NCBI GenBank assembly: GCA_963921335.3
Contig: CAWUFC020000002.1
Span: 1,054,001 to 1,118,000, forward strand
Source: CAWUFC02 sp963921335
Lineage (GTDB): Bacteria; Pseudomonadota; Gammaproteobacteria; Pseudomonadales; Halieaceae
DNA: 64,000 nt
Reading direction: 5' to 3'
Shown: piece by piece, positions 19,501 to 28,225 of the stretch
Position numbering within the stretch: position 1 is the first letter of the stretch
Layout: each line of letters starts with the position of its first letter
Made by a program: the position numbers and the translations under genes
The notes under the pieces: model-generated
Database searches by the model: none
What the model was told of the DNA's origin: nothing
The model's input: only the letters and a program-made list of their open reading frames with translations

Positions 19501-20973
19501 TTAGCCCCGCGCGGCAGCAGCCCTGCCCGCCCGACGACCGAAGAAAGTGGCATCACCAATCGACATACCACTGGCATAGCCGTCACCACTGCGGGGCAGG
19601 CCGGCAGTATTGCGCCCCGCAGCATACAAACCCGCAACAACACCGCCAGAGGCCGTTCTCACCTCGCCGTCCACGCTGGTATCCAACCCGCCAAAGGTAA
19701 ACGACGGGTAGAAAATGCCGGTATCGATGGAGAAATCCAGCAGCGCATAAGGTGGCTGATCCAACGGCCTGAGAAATTCCGCCTGCTTGTGGAACAAAGG
19801 GTCATCACCCTTGGCCGCATAACTGTTGTAGGTGGTCATAGTCTGGCTCAGGGTACCGGCCGGAAAGCCAGCATCCCGCTCCAGCTCTTCAAAGGTTTCC
19901 CCCACTTCGACCACGGGTGCCTCGGCATAAAGCGGTGGCTTCTCGTATATGCCGGAATCCACCACCATTTAGACCTTGCGATGGGTCTGGTTAAGGATAC
20001 GATGGGCACCACGGGCGTGGTAGCAATCTTCATTCACAAAGCGATTGCCCTGCTCATTCACAAACACGCCCTTACAGAACTCGCCAGAGGGATACCAGCA
20101 CATGGAGATAAAAGCTTCGCCCATGTTCAGGGTCGCACCACCGGCCCCCGTGCCCATTAATATGCCACTGCCGTTGTCATTGGGATTGCCAATGGGAGTG
20201 GCCTGCTGAAGCACCGGCACGTGACGGGCTGCCATCTCCTGGTTCATCACAAAGCCACCGGCACACAACACCACACCTCGGTTTGCTTTCAGGTAGCGAA
20301 TCTCGCCATCCTGGCGGCAGGCCAGGCCGACCACCTCATTGCCATCCAGAACCAGGGTCAGCACTCGGGTGTCGTAGTAAACCTTGATATCGGTTTGCTC
20401 CACGGCCTGGGTTAAGGCTTCCATCAGGGTTGAACCACCGTCTTCCCAGAACGATTTGGGCTTGTGCGCTCGTGGCGCGGGGCGGGCCACTTTTGATTCC
20501 GCAAACCCCTTCTCGTTACCGGAATAACACAGGCTTTGATACTCAGGGGTGTTGGTGTGCTTGCCCCCATAGAACTCGGGGTTAAATTCTACTCCCTGGG
20601 CCACCAGCCATTCGTAGTGGGCCACACTGTCGCGGCAATACAGTTCGATCCGTTCAGGGTCTACATTCTCACCCGCCGCCAGGGTCAGATAGGCCTGCAT
20701 GTCCTCGACACTGTCTTCAAAGCCGCAGGCAGTTTGTATAGGGGTGCCGCCCCCCAGATAAATCTGGCCACCAGCCAACGCTGTGGTGCCACCGCTGGCG
20801 CTGGCTGCCTCCAATAAGATTACATTCGCGCCCTCTTCGGCAGCGGCCAGTGCCGCGCAGGAACCGGCTCCGCCAAAACCTACCACGATCACATCGGCTT
20901 CAAGATGCCATTCGGGCACATCACCCACCTGAATGGGTGAACAGGGATCGAGCTTTTTGGCGTCCTGGTTCAT
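19501..20973 (-). pseudogene. FAD-dependent dehydrogenase (3-ketosteroid delta-1-dehydrogenase-like) with in-frame premature stop
   Basis: One frame of 491 codons is interrupted by TAA at 19969-19971. The first 334 aa have the FAD motif VIVVGFGGAGSCAALAAAEEG and a GGFVMNQEMAARH segment. The last 155 aa have the FAD-binding C-terminus GLYAAGRNTAGLPRSGDGYASG. The paralogue at 29635-31131 aligns across the break: its EVYLVVQNE matches KV-stop-MVVDSG, so a tyrosine codon (TAC in the paralogue) has become TAA. KstD-like enzymes introduce a double bond into steroid ring A or similar enones. As read, the product loses its C-terminal FAD-binding part. Confidence 0.85.
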
Positions 20974-20979
20974 ACGTGG

Positions 20980-21696
20980 CTACTCGTCCAGAGAGAGAAT
21001 ACGAATGTTCCGATACCAGACCTTGTCAAAGTGGTCTTGGAAACCAATATGGCCTTTCAGCAAAGTGCCGTAGGCCGGTCTGTCGGTAAACTTGCTGTTT
21101 GCATACAGTGCCTGCCACTCGGGGCTACCCTGCACAAAGCTGGCGGTTTGCCGCTCATTGAGCCAGAACTCCACCGCCGGGCCCTTGGCAATAATATGCA
21201 CACGGTTCCAGTAGCCCACGGGTTGCGTGGTATCGTGATCCGGCGCAATCATGTCGTATTAGGCACCGGCGCGATGGGTGGGGTCTTCATTGTCGCTGTG
21301 ACCCACGTTGTCCAGCACCTGCATTTCATAGCCGGTGTGGTGGATGCTTTTGCCGCTTTCGTCCCCGCGAATAAAAATACCGCTGTTGCCGGCCTCGCTG
21401 ATCCGCCATTCCAGCTTTAACTCAAAATCGCCGTACTGGCTTTCAGAGATCAGGTCGCCGCCCCAGCCGAGGCGGGTCAGGCAACCGTTCTCCACCCCCC
21501 AGCCATCATTGGCGGTTTCTTCCTGGTAGCTGCGCCAGCCATTGAGCGTGTCACCGTCAAACAGCAGCTGCCAACCGGCAGCCTGCTCAGCCTCAGTCAG
21601 CTGATTGATGCACTCACTGGCATCAATGATGGGGTCGTTAGAACATGCTGACAGGCTCGCCGCAAGGGCGAGCCCAAGGAGCCATTTATTATTAAT
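20980..21696 (-). pseudogene. DUF1080 (3-keto-disaccharide hydrolase-like) lipoprotein, degraded
   Basis: A DUF1080 frame of 239 codons has two lesions. A TAA at 21259-21261 replaces the leucine of the usual HRAGALYDMIAP motif. At the 5' end the reading frame has a perfect lipoprotein signal (x-N-N-K-W-L-L-G-L-A-L-A-A-S-L-S-A-C) and an AGGAG ribosome site six nt upstream, but the codon at 21694-21696 is ATT where ATG is expected. Recognisable DUF1080 parts are GWQLLFDGDTLNGWR, SGIFIRGDES, YEMQVLDN and a C-terminal WYRNIRI. The family contains secreted sugar-binding or hydrolase proteins. It lies between an acyl-CoA dehydrogenase and the broken flavoprotein. Confidence 0.8.
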
Positions 21697-21723
21697 AGTG
21701 CTCTCCTGATTCCCGGGCGGGTA

Positions 21724-22857
21724 TCAGGCGCAATAGGCCTCGCCCGCAACAATTCGTTCACCGAGGGCGGCCAGTTGACGCACGGATCCACCCAGCATGG
21801 TTTCATTATGCCGCGCCCACAGGCACAGGCGCCAGAGCGGGTAATCGCGGTCAATACCGGTACCACCATGCAGGTGCTGTGCCGCGTAGCTGACCCGATG
21901 CCCGACGTCACCGGCCCAGAACTTGGCGATCTGAACCTCCGTCGTTGCCTCGGTACCGCTGTCCAGCAGGCTCACCGCCTGATAGGTGTTGAGGCGCAAA
22001 CACTCAATATCAATGAACATATTGGCCGCGCGATGTCCCACCGCCTGAAAGGTGGCCACAGGCACCTCAAACTGCTTGCGCTCACTGGTGTATGAGGCGG
22101 TCATGCGCATGGCCTGGTCGGTTACGCCAACCTGGTGGGCACACAGGGCCGCGCTGGTGTGCTCGGCAGCAGACTGCAGCGCAGCCGCGCCATCCGCCGG
22201 GCCTGCAATAATGTCAGCAGCACTGACCAGCACATTGTCGAGCGTCATTTCAAACTGTGGTTCATAGGTGGTGTACTCCAACACTTCCAGACTCACGCCA
22301 TCAGCTTTGGGATCCACCAGGGCGAGAATCACGCCATCGTCGCTGGCCGCGCCCACCAGCACACCACTGGCGCTACTGGCGAAAGGCACACAGGTTTTCA
22401 CGCCACTCAGGCGATAGCTATCACCCTCAGCGACCGCGGTCGTAGTTGGCGCACTGGGGTTTTCATTATTGGGCTCCACCAGCGCGGCACTGAGCAGGCC
22501 GCTGCCATTAACGACCGCGGGCAGCAGGCGTTCTTTCAAATCATTACTGCCAAACTGCTGTATGGTCAGCGCTGCGGTCACCGAATGGGGAATCACCGGC
22601 ACCGGCGCAATACTGCGTCCCAGCTCCTCCACGAACAGGGCCAACTCGGTAAACCCAAAACCCATGCCACCGTAGGCTTCTTCGACCGCCACGCCGAGCA
22701 AGCCCGCCTCTACCAGCTGCTGCCACAGGTCGGCATCAAAACGCTCCTGCTGAAACTCATCAAAAGCTGCAAGCTTCTCAGGGGTGACTTCTTCCGACAA
22801 AATCTGGCGCGCCAGGGTTTGCACTTCGCGCTGCTCTTCTGAAAATCCAAAATCCAT
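21724..22857 (-). CDS. Acyl-CoA dehydrogenase family protein (second subunit type)
   Basis: The product is 377 aa, with the N-terminal FGFSEEQREVQTLARQIL domain and a C-terminal QLHGGTGIDRDYPL segment. This C-terminal pattern and the weakly conserved middle are typical of one subunit of alpha2beta2 acyl-CoA dehydrogenases, as in actinobacterial FadE pairs that oxidise steroid side chains. The second acyl-CoA dehydrogenase gene lies 12 bp upstream on the same strand, which supports a heteromeric enzyme. It acts in the cytoplasm on acyl-CoA with ETF as electron acceptor. Confidence 0.88.
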   Translation of the reverse strand: MDFGFSEEQREVQTLARQILSEEVTPEKLAAFDEFQQERFDADLWQQLVEAGLLGVAVEEAYGGMGFGFTELALFVEELGRSIAPVPVIPHSVTAALTIQQFGSNDLKERLLPAVVNGSGLLSAALVEPNNENPSAPTTTAVAEGDSYRLSGVKTCVPFASSASGVLVGAASDDGVILALVDPKADGVSLEVLEYTTYEPQFEMTLDNVLVSAADIIAGPADGAAALQSAAEHTSAALCAHQVGVTDQAMRMTASYTSERKQFEVPVATFQAVGHRAANMFIDIECLRLNTYQAVSLLDSGTEATTEVQIAKFWAGDVGHRVSYAAQHLHGGTGIDRDYPLWRLCLWARHNETMLGGSVRQLAALGERIVAGEAYCA

Positions 22858-22869
22858 GTCAGCGTCCTC

Positions 22870-24057
22870 CTAGCGACTGGCCCGGGGCATCCACAGCCCG
22901 GCCGCCGAAATAATGTCTCGTTGAATTTCATTGGTACCGCCGCCAAAGGTAATGATGGAAGCGGTGCGGTACAGGCGTTCCAGGCGTCCCTGCAGGGTAC
23001 GACCGGCGCCTTCTTTGTCTTTAACCAGCGAAGACTGGCCGACGATCTCACCGAGGGCGCGATACACCTCAATAAAGAACTCCGAGCCATACACCTTCGC
23101 AGCGGAGGCATCCGCCATATCCAGCGTGCCTTCGGTCATGGCCCAGGCCTGCTTGTATACCACCAGCTTCAGGGCCTCGATGCCCGCACGCACCCGCGCC
23201 AGGTTCATCTGTACCCAGGGTTGGTCGATCACGTAGCCGCCGGTACCCAACTCGGTGGTCTTGGCCCAATCCACAATATCGTTGAACATCACGGAGGTTG
23301 GGCCAACGTTCACCAGGCTCAAGCGCTCGCGGTTGAGCTGGCCGGTCACCAGCTTCCAGCCCGCATTCAGTTCGCCCACCAGGTGCTCCTCACTGACCCG
23401 GATATTGTCGTAATAGGTTGCATTGGTGCGAACGCCGCCGAGGGTATGCACCGGCGAGAAGCTCCAGCCGGGATCATCATGGGGCACCAGGAATACCGAG
23501 ATGCCCTTGTGCTTTTTCGGTGCATTCTGATCAGTACGCACCGCCAGCCAGGTGTAATCGCAAAAGTGGGCCAGGCTGGTCCACATCTTCTGGCCGTTGA
23601 TCACCCAGTCATCGCCGTCTTTGACCGCACTGGTTTTCAACGCTGCCAGGTCGGTGCCTGCGCCCGGTTCCGAGTAACCAATCGACACCAGCAGGTCACC
23701 GGCAAGAATCCGTGGCACCAGTTCGTTCTTCTGCCAGTCGTTGCCGTGTTCCGCCAGCTGTGGGCCGACAGATTCCGTGGTCAGGAAAGGGAAGGGATAA
23801 CCGGCACGCATGATCTCTTCAACAAAAATAAACTGCTCAATGGGGCTCAGGCCCTTGCCGCCCAGTTCCTCAGGCCAGCCCAGGCCGATCCAGCCATCAG
23901 CACCCATCTTGCGCAGCGCCTCGCGCCATAGTGGACCACCGCCCTCACCCATGTCACGGGCACATTCGTCCGCCAGTTCCGGGGTCATCAAATCCGTAAA
24001 GTAAGCGCGCAGTTCCTCGCGCAAAGCCGACTGTTGCGGGGTAAATTCAACTTTCAT
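22870..24057 (-). CDS. Acyl-CoA dehydrogenase family protein (first subunit type)
   Basis: The product is 395 aa, with GYSEPGAGTDLAALKT (FAD and substrate binding), MWTSLAHFCDYTWLAVRTD and a C-terminal GGGTNEIQRDIIS. In ordinary acyl-CoA dehydrogenases this last motif is preceded by a catalytic Glu (YEGT); here the position is FGGGT, so the base must come from elsewhere or from the partner subunit. With the adjacent 377-aa gene it probably forms an alpha2beta2 enzyme. Its promoter lies in the 222-bp region shared with the divergent DUF35/thiolase operon. Confidence 0.9.
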   Translation of the reverse strand: MKVEFTPQQSALREELRAYFTDLMTPELADECARDMGEGGGPLWREALRKMGADGWIGLGWPEELGGKGLSPIEQFIFVEEIMRAGYPFPFLTTESVGPQLAEHGNDWQKNELVPRILAGDLLVSIGYSEPGAGTDLAALKTSAVKDGDDWVINGQKMWTSLAHFCDYTWLAVRTDQNAPKKHKGISVFLVPHDDPGWSFSPVHTLGGVRTNATYYDNIRVSEEHLVGELNAGWKLVTGQLNRERLSLVNVGPTSVMFNDIVDWAKTTELGTGGYVIDQPWVQMNLARVRAGIEALKLVVYKQAWAMTEGTLDMADASAAKVYGSEFFIEVYRALGEIVGQSSLVKDKEGAGRTLQGRLERLYRTASIITFGGGTNEIQRDIISAAGLWMPRASR

Positions 24058-24130
24058 GGCATCTCATCTCACTGGTTTATACCGTGATCAACATAGTACT
24101 GACGGGTAAATCTCTCTCAATAGTGAAAGC

Positions 24131-24148
24131 TGTCAGTTGGCACTGACA
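24131..24148. promoter_or_regulatory. Perfect inverted repeat TGTCAGT-TGGC-ACTGACA between divergent operons
   Basis: Two perfect 7-bp arms around a 4-bp spacer lie in the 222-bp region between the acyl-CoA dehydrogenase operon and the DUF35/thiolase operon. A dyad at such a position is a good operator candidate for a TetR- or FadR-like regulator controlling both sides. No regulator gene is adjacent, and the sequence is not the published KstR or KstR2 box as I know it. Confidence 0.5.
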
Positions 24149-24279
24149 AATACGATCAAAGTTGGACATTCTGACCGGGTACGCCATGCTGAACTGGTCC
24201 CGTCCAAGGCCCCTGGTTTCTTGCCGTCAGACAGCTGCAACGGTATTCTGGCCGCCGTTTTTTCCTGCGGAGAATCCCC

Positions 24280-24717
24280 ATGAGCGACAAGCCCCTGGCG
24301 CCCGCCATTGAAGGCTGGCACACCATGGACATGGATCAACCCCATTTGATTGGCACGCGTTGCGTGAAGTGCGGCACCTACTCATTCCCCAAGCAGTCCG
24401 GCTTCTGCAAAAACCCCGATTGCGACAGCACCGAGTTCGAAGAAGTAGAGCTGAGCAGAACCGGCACGGTCTGGAGCTACACCAATGCCTGCTATAAGCC
24501 GCCGGAGCCCTTTGTCGCTCCGGACCCGTTCGTGCCCTATGCACTGGCAGCTGTCACCCTGGAAAAAGAACAGATGACCATTCTGGGCCAGGTTGTAGAA
24601 GGTGTTGGCGTGGAAGACCTCAAAGTGGGTATGCCCATGGAGTTGGTGCTGGAAACCCTGCACGAAGACGAAGAAGACACCAAAGTCACCTGGAAATGGC
24701 GTCCCGCCGCAGCCTGA
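24280..24717 (+). CDS. DUF35 OB-fold / Zn-ribbon acyl-CoA-associated protein
   Basis: The product is 145 aa. A rubredoxin-like zinc ribbon (Cys28-x2-Cys31 and Cys43-x4-Cys48) is followed by an OB-fold of about 80 residues. DUF35 proteins bind acyl-CoA and pair with thiolase-like proteins; the best known case is the ChsH2 C-domain with the Ltp2 aldolase, which cleaves the steroid side chain. The ribosome site GGAG precedes the ATG at 24280. The thiolase gene begins 12 bp after the stop, consistent with a complex. Confidence 0.9.
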   Translation: MSDKPLAPAIEGWHTMDMDQPHLIGTRCVKCGTYSFPKQSGFCKNPDCDSTEFEEVELSRTGTVWSYTNACYKPPEPFVAPDPFVPYALAAVTLEKEQMTILGQVVEGVGVEDLKVGMPMELVLETLHEDEEDTKVTWKWRPAAA

Positions 24718-24729
24718 GGAGAAAGCACA

Positions 24730-25917
24730 ATGTCGAATGAAATTGCCATCCTCGGTGCAGGCATGCACCCCTGGGGCAAATGGGGAAAAAACTTTGTTGA
24801 ATACGGTGTACACGCGGCCCGCGAAGCCCTCGCAGACGCGGGTGTGCCCTGGCAGGACGTTCAGTTCGTGTCCGGTGGTGCCACCATTCGCTGCGGTTAC
24901 CCCGGTTATGTCGCCGGTGCCACCATGGCCCAGGCACTGGGTTGGCAAGGCGCAGAGGTCAATACCTCTTACGCGGCCTGCGCCTCAGGTTCTCAGGCCC
25001 TGGCTGCTGCACGCAGCAAGATTCTGTCCGGTGCCTGCGATGTTGCGCTGGTCGTCGGTGCAGATACCACCCCCAAAGGGTTCCTGGCGCCCGCCAAGGG
25101 TTATCGCCCGGAAGATCCGGACTGGGTGCGCTTTTATCTGGGCGTCACCAACCCCACCTATTTCGGCCTGTATGCCCGTCGCCGCATGGATCTTTACGGG
25201 GACACTTTGGAAGACTTTGCAGCGGTGAAGGTTAAGAATGCCAAGATCGGCATGCACAACCCGCGCGCGCGCTATAAAAAGGAGTTCAGCCTGGAAGACG
25301 TGGCCAACTCGGCCATGGTCGCCGATCCACTGCGCCTGATGGACATCTGTGCCACCAGTGATGGCGGTGCGGCACTGATTGTATCCAGCTTGGAATACGC
25401 CAAGAAAATCGGCAAAGGGGATGCACCTCGGGTTGCCGCTATTTCTACCGTGACACCAACCTTTGCCAGCAGTGTGGTCGAAATGCCCGACATCGCCACT
25501 GACTCGGCGGCCGCAGATGGGGTCGACCCTACCAATTTCCGAGCTTCCTTGCCGGTCAAGGCCTACGAAGAAGCGGGCATTGGCCCAGAGGACGTCAGCC
25601 TCGCAGAGGTTTACGATCTGTCAACCGCACTGGAGCTGGACTGGATCGAAGACCTGCAGCTGTGCGAGCGCGGCGATGCAGCCAAACTCTTGCGCGATGG
25701 CGACACCAGTGTCGGCGGCAAAATTCCGGTGAATGCCTCCGGCGGTCTGGCCTGTTTTGGTGAAGCGGTACCGGCCCAGGCACTGGCCCAGGTTTGTGAA
25801 CTGACCTGGCAGCTGCGCGGCGAAGCCGGGGGTCGTCAGGTTGAAGGCGCCAAGGTTGGTATTACTGCCAATCAAGGCCTGTTCGGTCACGGCTCCTCGG
25901 TCATCGTTAAGAAATAG
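24730..25917 (+). CDS. Thiolase-like (lipid transfer protein / Ltp2-type) protein
   Basis: The product is 395 aa in the SCP-x/Ltp thiolase family. Cys84 in TSYAACASGSQAL sits at the thiolase nucleophile position, and GGLACFGEAVPAQ and GQVEGAKVGITANQG-like segments mark the second half. The classical GHPxG motif is not seen, as in non-thiolytic Ltp-type retro-aldolases. With the DUF35 protein directly upstream it probably acts on a branched or steroid-derived acyl-CoA. Confidence 0.88.
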   Translation: MSNEIAILGAGMHPWGKWGKNFVEYGVHAAREALADAGVPWQDVQFVSGGATIRCGYPGYVAGATMAQALGWQGAEVNTSYAACASGSQALAAARSKILSGACDVALVVGADTTPKGFLAPAKGYRPEDPDWVRFYLGVTNPTYFGLYARRRMDLYGDTLEDFAAVKVKNAKIGMHNPRARYKKEFSLEDVANSAMVADPLRLMDICATSDGGAALIVSSLEYAKKIGKGDAPRVAAISTVTPTFASSVVEMPDIATDSAAADGVDPTNFRASLPVKAYEEAGIGPEDVSLAEVYDLSTALELDWIEDLQLCERGDAAKLLRDGDTSVGGKIPVNASGGLACFGEAVPAQALAQVCELTWQLRGEAGGRQVEGAKVGITANQGLFGHGSSVIVKK

Positions 25918-25942
25918 CCCTGAGCCCCCATAGGTATCAGCC

Positions 25943-26569
25943 TTGAGCCTGGCCACCTGGTCAGCACTGGCCCTGGTTTGCCTACTCGGGGCCATGTCTC
26001 CCGGGCCCAGCGTGGCCCGGATCATCTCAATCACTCTGCGCGGTGGCCGCACAGCAGGACTGGTCGCAGCGATTAGCCACGGCCTGGCTGTTGGCGCCTA
26101 TGCGCTGCTCACCGTCACCGGCCTGGTGCTGCTGATTACCCAATCCCCACTACTCTTTCAGGGCCTTCAAATCGCAGGCGCCCTATACCTGCTGCGCCTT
26201 GGCATTGGGTCGGTAAACAGCCGGAACAACCAGCTTCAACTGGAAGCTGATGAAGGCACAGCCAGCCATCATTCCGCTGCTATGGAGGGCGCAATGATCG
26301 CGATCCTCAATCCCAAGGTCGCCCTGTTTATGCTCGCCCTGTTTGCACAGTTTCTCAGTGCCGACAGCAGCAATCTACACAAGGGCATCATGGTAGTGAC
26401 CGTGATCACCACCGACAGCCTCTGGTACGGTTTCCTGGCCATCATGCTGTCAAGTTCACGAATTCTGGACTGGCTGCGCCAATACGCCACCGCGGTGGAG
26501 CGCAGCCTGGGCGTTATACTGATCCTTTTGGCCGTGGCCGTTCTGGTTAACGCACTACTGCAGCTATAA
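25943..26569 (+). CDS. LysE/RhtB family exporter
   Basis: The product is 208 aa from a TTG start. It has the LysE pattern of six hydrophobic segments and the N-terminal signature GAMSPGPSVARIISITLRGG, then GLAVGAYALLTVTGL. These inner-membrane proteins export amino acids or small metabolites. It starts 26 bp after the thiolase stop and may be co-transcribed, although the substrate is unknown. A basic loop lies between helices 3 and 4. Confidence 0.88.
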   Translation: MSLATWSALALVCLLGAMSPGPSVARIISITLRGGRTAGLVAAISHGLAVGAYALLTVTGLVLLITQSPLLFQGLQIAGALYLLRLGIGSVNSRNNQLQLEADEGTASHHSAAMEGAMIAILNPKVALFMLALFAQFLSADSSNLHKGIMVVTVITTDSLWYGFLAIMLSSSRILDWLRQYATAVERSLGVILILLAVAVLVNALLQL

Positions 26570-26641
26570 GCCATTGGCTCAAGATTTGTTCTACAGTGTG
26601 TTACAGGCACAATGATGGCTGTGACGCAGGAGAGCCAGCAC

Positions 26642-27328
26642 ATGCAGAAGATCGGAGACAGCCTTGAGGGTAAACGGGTACTCATTACCCAGTCTGAAGA
26701 ATTTATAGGGCCGGTACTGGCCAGTGCTTTTGAGGGCTATGGCGCCGATGTACTGGCCGACCCTCAGCCCCTGGCAAAACCGGGGCTGGCAGAGCAGCTG
26801 ATTAACGACAGCGGGCATATCGATGTATTGGTCGCCAACCTCGCCGTGCCGGCTCCGCGCACCGCAGCAACCGATGTACAGGATGAGGAATGGCAGCACG
26901 TGTTCTCGCACTTGTGCGACCCTCTGCCCCGGCTGGTGGGCACCGTCTTGCCGCAAATGATAGAGCGCAAGGCAGGCAAAATTGTGGTGATGGGTTCTGC
27001 ATCGGCACTGCGCGGCATGCCGTTGACGTCGACTTACAGTGCGGCCCGAGGCGCCCTGGTCAGCTATGTGCGCTCGGTGGGCACCGAAGTCGCCAGGCAC
27101 AATGTGCAGGTGAATTTGATTGCCCAGAACTTTGTCGAGAACCCGACCTACTATCCACCAGAGATCCAGGAAAACCCCAAGTTCCAGGAACGCCTGCAGC
27201 GGGATGTGCCGCTGGGTCGACTGGCCACGCCTGAGGAAGACGCCCAGTTCGCGGTATTCCTGGCCGCCAGCGAGGTGAACTTCTTTGCCGGCCAGAGCAT
27301 CGCGTTCTCCGGTGGCTGGGTTACCTGA
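26642..27328 (+). CDS. Halohydrin dehalogenase-like SDR protein
   Basis: The product is 228 aa; the ATG at 26642 follows an AGGAG site. The protein has an SDR fold pattern but not the NAD-binding TGxxxGxG. Instead it has T16-x4-F21-x-G23, and the active site is S119-x12-Y132-x3-R136 in place of the SDR Tyr-x3-Lys. These two motifs together define halohydrin dehalogenases (HheA-G), cofactor-free enzymes that turn vicinal haloalcohols into epoxides and can reverse the reaction with other nucleophiles. The C-terminus, AFSGGWVT, resembles theirs. A membrane hydroxylase gene starts at the next base after the stop. The assignment is from motifs; activity is inferred. Confidence 0.8.
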   Translation: MQKIGDSLEGKRVLITQSEEFIGPVLASAFEGYGADVLADPQPLAKPGLAEQLINDSGHIDVLVANLAVPAPRTAATDVQDEEWQHVFSHLCDPLPRLVGTVLPQMIERKAGKIVVMGSASALRGMPLTSTYSAARGALVSYVRSVGTEVARHNVQVNLIAQNFVENPTYYPPEIQENPKFQERLQRDVPLGRLATPEEDAQFAVFLAASEVNFFAGQSIAFSGGWVT

Positions 27329-28225
27329 ATGCAACTGACCTGGGCCCGCCTCGGCTATCCCCTGTGCCTGGTGACTGTTATTGCAATCACCTCCTGGTGC
27401 CTCGCCGTGGGCGTCGGTCCGCTGGTGATCATCGCCCTGGCTGCGTTAACCAGCGTCAGCTTCGCGCTCATTGGCGAGTGGCTCAAGCCCTTTCGCGATC
27501 ATTGGCGTGCGACACTAAAAGACGACTACGCACCAGATAGCTTTTTCTTTGTCCTCAACAATCTATTGCTGCAAAGCTCTTTGCTACAGCTGGCCATTGC
27601 CGCCTTCGCCGTGTCCCTGGCTGGCGGCGGATTTGAAATCTGGCCGCATCATTGGCCCATTTGGATACAGGTGCCCCTCGGCCTGATCCTGGCGGAATTC
27701 GGCAGTTACTGGTGGCACCGCGCCGCCCATGAATTACCCCTGCTGTGGCGTTTTCATCAACTGCACCACAGCCCGGCGCGTCTTTACTGGCTGAATGCCA
27801 CCCGTTTCCATTACATCGACGTCACCATGCAGCAGGCCGCCTCAACGATTCCGTTGCTGCTGTTCGGGGCCGGCGAGGTCGTCGTTCTCTGGTCCACTCT
27901 GTTTGCTGCATTCCACGGCTATTGGCAACACGGCAATACCGAACAGAAGCTTGGCTGGCTCAACTACATCGTGTCCGGAGCTGAGTTGCATCGCTGGCAC
28001 CATAATTTCGAAGCCGAGGTCTCCAACCACAACTACGGCTCCAACTTCATTTTCTGGGACCTGGTGTTCGGCACCTTCCTCTGGCCAGAACGCGGGCACG
28101 GCAGTGCCAAACTTCCTATCGACCAGATCGGCAATGACAACCCCGACTACCCGGAAAATCGCGCACCGCTGAAACAGCTCTGGTACCCCTTCCAACCTGG
28201 AGGCAAGCATGGCGAAACCACTTGA
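27329..28225 (+). CDS. Sterol desaturase / fatty acid hydroxylase superfamily membrane protein
   Basis: The product is 298 aa with three to four hydrophobic segments in the N-terminal half. The eight-His di-iron signature is seen as HRAAHE, HQLHHS and, later, HGYWQH and HRWHHNFE. Members hydroxylate or desaturate lipids at the membrane with oxygen. The gene begins directly after the TGA of the halohydrin dehalogenase-like gene and overlaps the next gene by 17 bp, so the three form one operon. Confidence 0.9.
   Translation: MQLTWARLGYPLCLVTVIAITSWCLAVGVGPLVIIALAALTSVSFALIGEWLKPFRDHWRATLKDDYAPDSFFFVLNNLLLQSSLLQLAIAAFAVSLAGGGFEIWPHHWPIWIQVPLGLILAEFGSYWWHRAAHELPLLWRFHQLHHSPARLYWLNATRFHYIDVTMQQAASTIPLLLFGAGEVVVLWSTLFAAFHGYWQHGNTEQKLGWLNYIVSGAELHRWHHNFEAEVSNHNYGSNFIFWDLVFGTFLWPERGHGSAKLPIDQIGNDNPDYPENRAPLKQLWYPFQPGGKHGETT

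Noticed and set aside
19501..21696. Recoding of TAA as a sense codon to explain the two in-frame stops
   Set aside because: TAA is used as the normal stop of intact genes in the window (for example the TonB receptor and GT8-like copy 2), so reassignment is not plausible.
27795..28172. Long alternative-frame open frames inside the membrane hydroxylase gene and similar shadows elsewhere
   Set aside because: They lie entirely within well supported genes and encode low-complexity, Ser/Pro/Arg-rich products typical of GC-rich shadow frames.
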